46,519 bases of DNA from Bdellovibrionaceae bacterium UBA2316 (lineage in GTDB: Bacteria; Bdellovibrionota; Bdellovibrionia; Bdellovibrionales; Bdellovibrionaceae). Under the pieces are notes generated by a model. It searched no databases, was not told the DNA's origin, and worked only from the letters and a program-made list of their open reading frames with translations. The position numbers were made by a program, and so were the translations under genes. Below are positions 43,705 to 46,519 of this stretch, in pieces (position 1 is the stretch's first letter; the number at the start of each line of letters is the position of its first letter). The DNA is taken from NCBI GenBank assembly GCA_002345205.1, contig DDVI01000072.1, positions 56,129-102,647 on the forward strand, given 5' to 3'.

Positions 43705-45637
43705 TTCCTTTAAGTGCTCTTGTTTTTACTTCATTTACTAACTGATCTACCACTGCTTCCAGTTTTAGATTGTTTATAATTTTACCACTCTTCGTACGAA
43801 GAGATAACTCACCCTGCTCGGCTTCTTTATCACCGATGATGATCATGTACGGCGTCTTTGCCATTTGCGCTTCACGAATCTTAAAATTCAATTTTTCATT
43901 TCGACGGTCAAACTCAACGCGAAGACCTTGATCTCGCATCATTTTCTGAATCTTTTCGCAGTGCTCATTCACACGATCGGTAACGTTTAAAATCGTGACT
44001 TGATTTGGCGCTAACCACAACGGTAAGTGCCCTGCCGTGTGCTCAAGGTAGACACCGATAAAGCGCTCTAGTGAACCCAAGATAGCTCTGTGGAGCATAA
44101 CGGGTCTGTGTTCTTTATTGTCTTCACCTGTATATTTAAGATCAAAGTTTTGAGGCAAGTTGAAGTCACATTGTAATGTACCTAACTGCCATGGACGCCC
44201 TATCGCATCGACGAACATGATATCTAATTTTGGTCCGTAGAACGCGCCATCACCAGGATTTACCGTGTACGGCAAATCAAGCTGCTTAAGAGCGTCCGAC
44301 AAAGCCCCTTCGGCGCGATCCCAAACCTCATCACTGCCCATTCGTTTTTCAGGGCGCGTGCTAAGGTAGATTTTAAAGTTATCCATGCCTAATGTTTTAT
44401 ATACTTTGTTTAACAAAACCATGAAGCTAGCAATTTCAGATTGCAATTGATCGACGCGACAGAAAATATGCGCATCGTCTTGGCAGAATGTGCGAACACG
44501 AGTCAACCCGTGCATCGCTCCGGATTTTTCATAACGGTGCAGGCGACCGAAGTCGGCCATACGAACAGGTAGATCACGATAGGAATGCTGACCATTATGA
44601 AACATCAAGCAGTGTGACGGGCAGTTCATAGGTTTAGCCGAAAAATCGCGTTCATCCACACGCGTGAAGTACATGTTCTCTTTGTAGTTTTCGTAGTGGC
44701 CAGATTTATGGAATAAGTTAACGTCAAAAATTTGCGGCGTGATAACTTCGCCGTAACCAAACTCGATGTACATTTCACGGATGAAGTTAACCAGCTGGTT
44801 GTAAACCAAGGCCCCTTTATTCGTAAAGAACGGTGATCCGGGAGCCCATTCGTGGAACATGAACAGATCTAATTCTTTACCCAGCCTACGATGGTCACGT
44901 TTTTTTGCCTCTTCGATTTGGTGAAGGTAAGCGTCTAGCTCTTTTTTATCTTTGAACGCTGTGGCATATACACGCTGAAGCATCGGGTTCTTTTCATCGC
45001 CGCGCCAGTAGGCACCGGCTACGCTTAATAATTTGAACGCTTTAATTTGATTTGTATTTTGAATATGCGGACCACGGCAGAGATCAAACCATTCGCCTTG
45101 GTCGTAAATACCAACTACTGTTTCACCTTTAGCTTTTAAATCTTTGATGATTTCCACTTTAAAACGCTCGCCCATTTTAATGAACGTTGCGATCGCTTCA
45201 TCAATTGGCACGTCTCTACGAACGATTGGAAAGCCAGCATCGATTACTTTCTGCATTTCCTTTTCAATTTTCTCGAAATGTTCTTCAGTGAAGGTGAATG
45301 GAGAATCAAAGTCGTAGAAGAATCCATTTTCAATAACGGGACCAATCGTAACTTTAACGTCCGGCCATAAACGCTGAACGGCCTGCGCTAATACGTGAGC
45401 CCCCGAGTGACGGATCACTTCATTCGCTTCGTCGCTCTTAATGGTGATGATGGATAACTTTGTTCCGTCTTTAAGTTTGTGGCGAAGATCTATGATTTCA
45501 CTACTGCCATCGACTTTACCACCTAAGGTATCCTTAGCTAAACGTGGGCCAATAGATTCAGCGACCTCTAAAACCGTAGGTTCATGATCAAACGTTTTCT
45601 TTGAGTTATCTGGTAGAATGATAGAAATTGAAGACAT
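43694..45637 (-). CDS. thrS: Threonyl-tRNA synthetase
   Basis: ThrRS charges tRNA-Thr. The 647-residue protein has all family domains: TGS at about 1-62, the editing domain (RHSGAHVLAQAVQRLWPD; ENGFFYDFD), the class II catalytic core with the zinc site Cys in MNCPSHCLMF and the His residues downstream, motif 2 near FGRLHRYEKSGAMHGLTRVRTF, motif 3 near HRAILGSLERFIGVYLEH, and the anticodon-binding domain at the end. The ATG at 45637 has no clear Shine-Dalgarno. In E. coli ThrRS represses its own mRNA through a tRNA-like leader; here a 7-bp hairpin lies 70 bp upstream, with no evident tRNA mimic. Confidence 0.97.
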   Translation of the reverse strand: MSSISIILPDNSKKTFDHEPTVLEVAESIGPRLAKDTLGGKVDGSSEIIDLRHKLKDGTKLSIITIKSDEANEVIRHSGAHVLAQAVQRLWPDVKVTIGPVIENGFFYDFDSPFTFTEEHFEKIEKEMQKVIDAGFPIVRRDVPIDEAIATFIKMGERFKVEIIKDLKAKGETVVGIYDQGEWFDLCRGPHIQNTNQIKAFKLLSVAGAYWRGDEKNPMLQRVYATAFKDKKELDAYLHQIEEAKKRDHRRLGKELDLFMFHEWAPGSPFFTNKGALVYNQLVNFIREMYIEFGYGEVITPQIFDVNLFHKSGHYENYKENMYFTRVDERDFSAKPMNCPSHCLMFHNGQHSYRDLPVRMADFGRLHRYEKSGAMHGLTRVRTFCQDDAHIFCRVDQLQSEIASFMVLLNKVYKTLGMDNFKIYLSTRPEKRMGSDEVWDRAEGALSDALKQLDLPYTVNPGDGAFYGPKLDIMFVDAIGRPWQLGTLQCDFNLPQNFDLKYTGEDNKEHRPVMLHRAILGSLERFIGVYLEHTAGHLPLWLAPNQVTILNVTDRVNEHCEKIQKMMRDQGLRVEFDRRNEKLNFKIREAQMAKTPYMIIIGDKEAEQGELSLRTKSGKIINNLKLEAVVDQLVNEVKTRALKGIEA

Positions 45638-45704
45638 TTAAGAGGCCGTAGACATTGAAATAGAGTGTGTATTCATTAGACGCGTCATTTATAAGGCAAA
45701 AAGT

Positions 45705-45722
45705 AACATAAAGGGTTATGTT
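45705..45722. repeat. Inverted repeat upstream of thrS
   Basis: AACATAA (45705-45711) and TTATGTT (45716-45722) flank a 4-nt spacer in the 120-bp gap between the PilZ gene and thrS. It is AT-rich and could be an operator or part of the thrS leader. Its function is not known. Confidence 0.35.
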
Positions 45723-45757
45723 TTCAATGTGTTTAGCCTTAAGGATTCAGCGCGTTA

Positions 45758-46396
45758 TTATGCAACTCGAGAGATGAACTGAAGGCCGCCAACCCATATT
45801 TTATCTTTCCCTTGAGTCCAAGTCACTCGGGACTGCATGCGAATTTTCTTACCGTCGTGGCTGACGTAATCTAGAACAACAAAGTCCTTTTTCTTGAATG
45901 ACTCTTGGTTCATCTCAATGCGTGCGCCGTGAGAGCTAAAGTGACTTACATTAACATTGATCGCGCTCCCCTCGCCCGATAAAAGACTTAATGTTCCCGA
46001 TGTAAGTACCTGAAACCGCTCCCATCTTCTGAACAAAGGCTCTGAGTTTTGAAAGAAACGCTTTAACAGAATGTTCGTGATGTTTCGTTCTTGGGGACCG
46101 ATCAAAAGGATCTCGGATCCATGTAGCTTATTGATTAAAGGTGACGGCTTTAAGGTTTGATAGAAAACGATAAATTTGATTTTTTTACCATAACGCTCAC
46201 CCATGGATTTTAGCTCAACGTATTTCTTTTCATTAATCTCTGAAAGCTCCATCAAAAAATGACGAGCCTTATCGCTTGGAATCCCAAGAATACCCTTTAA
46301 GGCGTCTTCGCTTGGCACCGACTGAATGTTCCATTTCGAGATTAAGTTCATAAGTGGAGAATCTGACGTTTGAGTTCCAAGCCAATATGCATTCAT
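45758..46396 (-). CDS. PilZ-domain c-di-GMP effector
   Basis: This is a 212-residue cytoplasmic protein. The C-terminal PilZ domain has both c-di-GMP binding motifs: RRWER (RxxxR type, near 123-127) and NVSHFSSHGARI (the D/N-x-S-x-x-G type, near 150-160). It ends WVGGLQFISRV, typical for the domain. The N-terminal 110 residues form a separate part (FLMELSEINEKKYVELKSMGERYGKKIKFIVFY; GSEILLIGPQERNI) with no family I recognise; similar two-part proteins occur as output devices for c-di-GMP. It precedes thrS on the same strand with a 120-bp gap, so it may be independent. Predatory bacteria use c-di-GMP to switch life style, but a role here is inference. Confidence 0.85.
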   Translation of the reverse strand: MNAYWLGTQTSDSPLMNLISKWNIQSVPSEDALKGILGIPSDKARHFLMELSEINEKKYVELKSMGERYGKKIKFIVFYQTLKPSPLINKLHGSEILLIGPQERNITNILLKRFFQNSEPLFRRWERFQVLTSGTLSLLSGEGSAINVNVSHFSSHGARIEMNQESFKKKDFVVLDYVSHDGKKIRMQSRVTWTQGKDKIWVGGLQFISRVA

Positions 46397-46519
46397 GCTT
46401 TACGTACAAAGCAATTGGGATTCCCGGTTATAAATCACTGGGTGAATTTGACTGTCAGTTTTCTATCAGGTGTCAAGAGAACCAAAAACACCCCCAAACC
46501 GGGATTTTTCGTATCAAAA

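Overview
The window looks like chromosomal DNA of a Bdellovibrio-type predatory bacterium (Bdellovibrionota). This is inferred from the gene set and the AT-leaning composition, since no rRNA is present to anchor it. Pointers are a cdaA-cdaR-glmM-pdxJ block in a Gram-negative with lipoproteins, a complete mevalonate operon, a very large alpha-2-macroglobulin, a MepA-type murein endopeptidase lipoprotein, and a c-type cytochrome paired with a DUF1501 protein. I see no rRNA, tRNA, CRISPR array, insertion sequence or phage gene.

Layout. 1-2.9 kb: prfC (-) and trhO (+), divergent. 3.0-17.7 kb: a long minus-strand run read aldehyde dehydrogenase, tilS, then ftsH, cdaA, cdaR, glmM, pdxJ, alpha-2-macroglobulin and a PuuD-like membrane protein, closed by a terminator at 2946-2971. 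It links cell-envelope quality control (FtsH), c-di-AMP synthesis, the amino-sugar step that feeds peptidoglycan, vitamin B6 synthesis and a periplasmic protease trap. A 34-bp perfect palindrome lies between ftsH and cdaA. 17.8-21 kb: a small heat-shock protein, a lipoprotein gene broken by two frameshifts, and SelO.

21.0-27.7 kb: a small Cys/His-rich lipoprotein, a nicotinamidase-like protein that lacks the catalytic Cys, and glutamine-dependent NAD synthetase (all -). Divergent from these is a tight plus-strand operon: exported protein, arginase-family hydrolase, threonine-aldolase-family PLP enzyme, tryptophan 2,3-dioxygenase. 27.7-30.7 kb: an AsmA-like envelope protein. 30.7-35.9 kb: a five-gene mevalonate-to-IPP/DMAPP operon (type II IDI, HMG-CoA reductase, phosphomevalonate kinase, diphosphomevalonate decarboxylase, mevalonate kinase). 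The genes overlap or nearly touch, and several use TTG or GTG starts.

36.0-46.4 kb: the classic thrS-infC-rpmI-rplT translation cluster, interrupted between infC and rpmI by about 6.3 kb. The insert carries a proline-rich MepA-like lipoprotein (-) and a di-heme cytochrome/DUF1501 pair (+). infC appears to start at AUU, as in E. coli. A PilZ-domain protein lies upstream of thrS.

The points most worth following are the Cys-to-Gly nicotinamidase beside nadE, the four-gene tryptophan dioxygenase operon whose two middle enzymes do not match the known kynurenine enzymes, the palindrome before cdaA, the thioester macroglobulin with a low-complexity bait-like segment, and the interrupted infC-rpmI locus.
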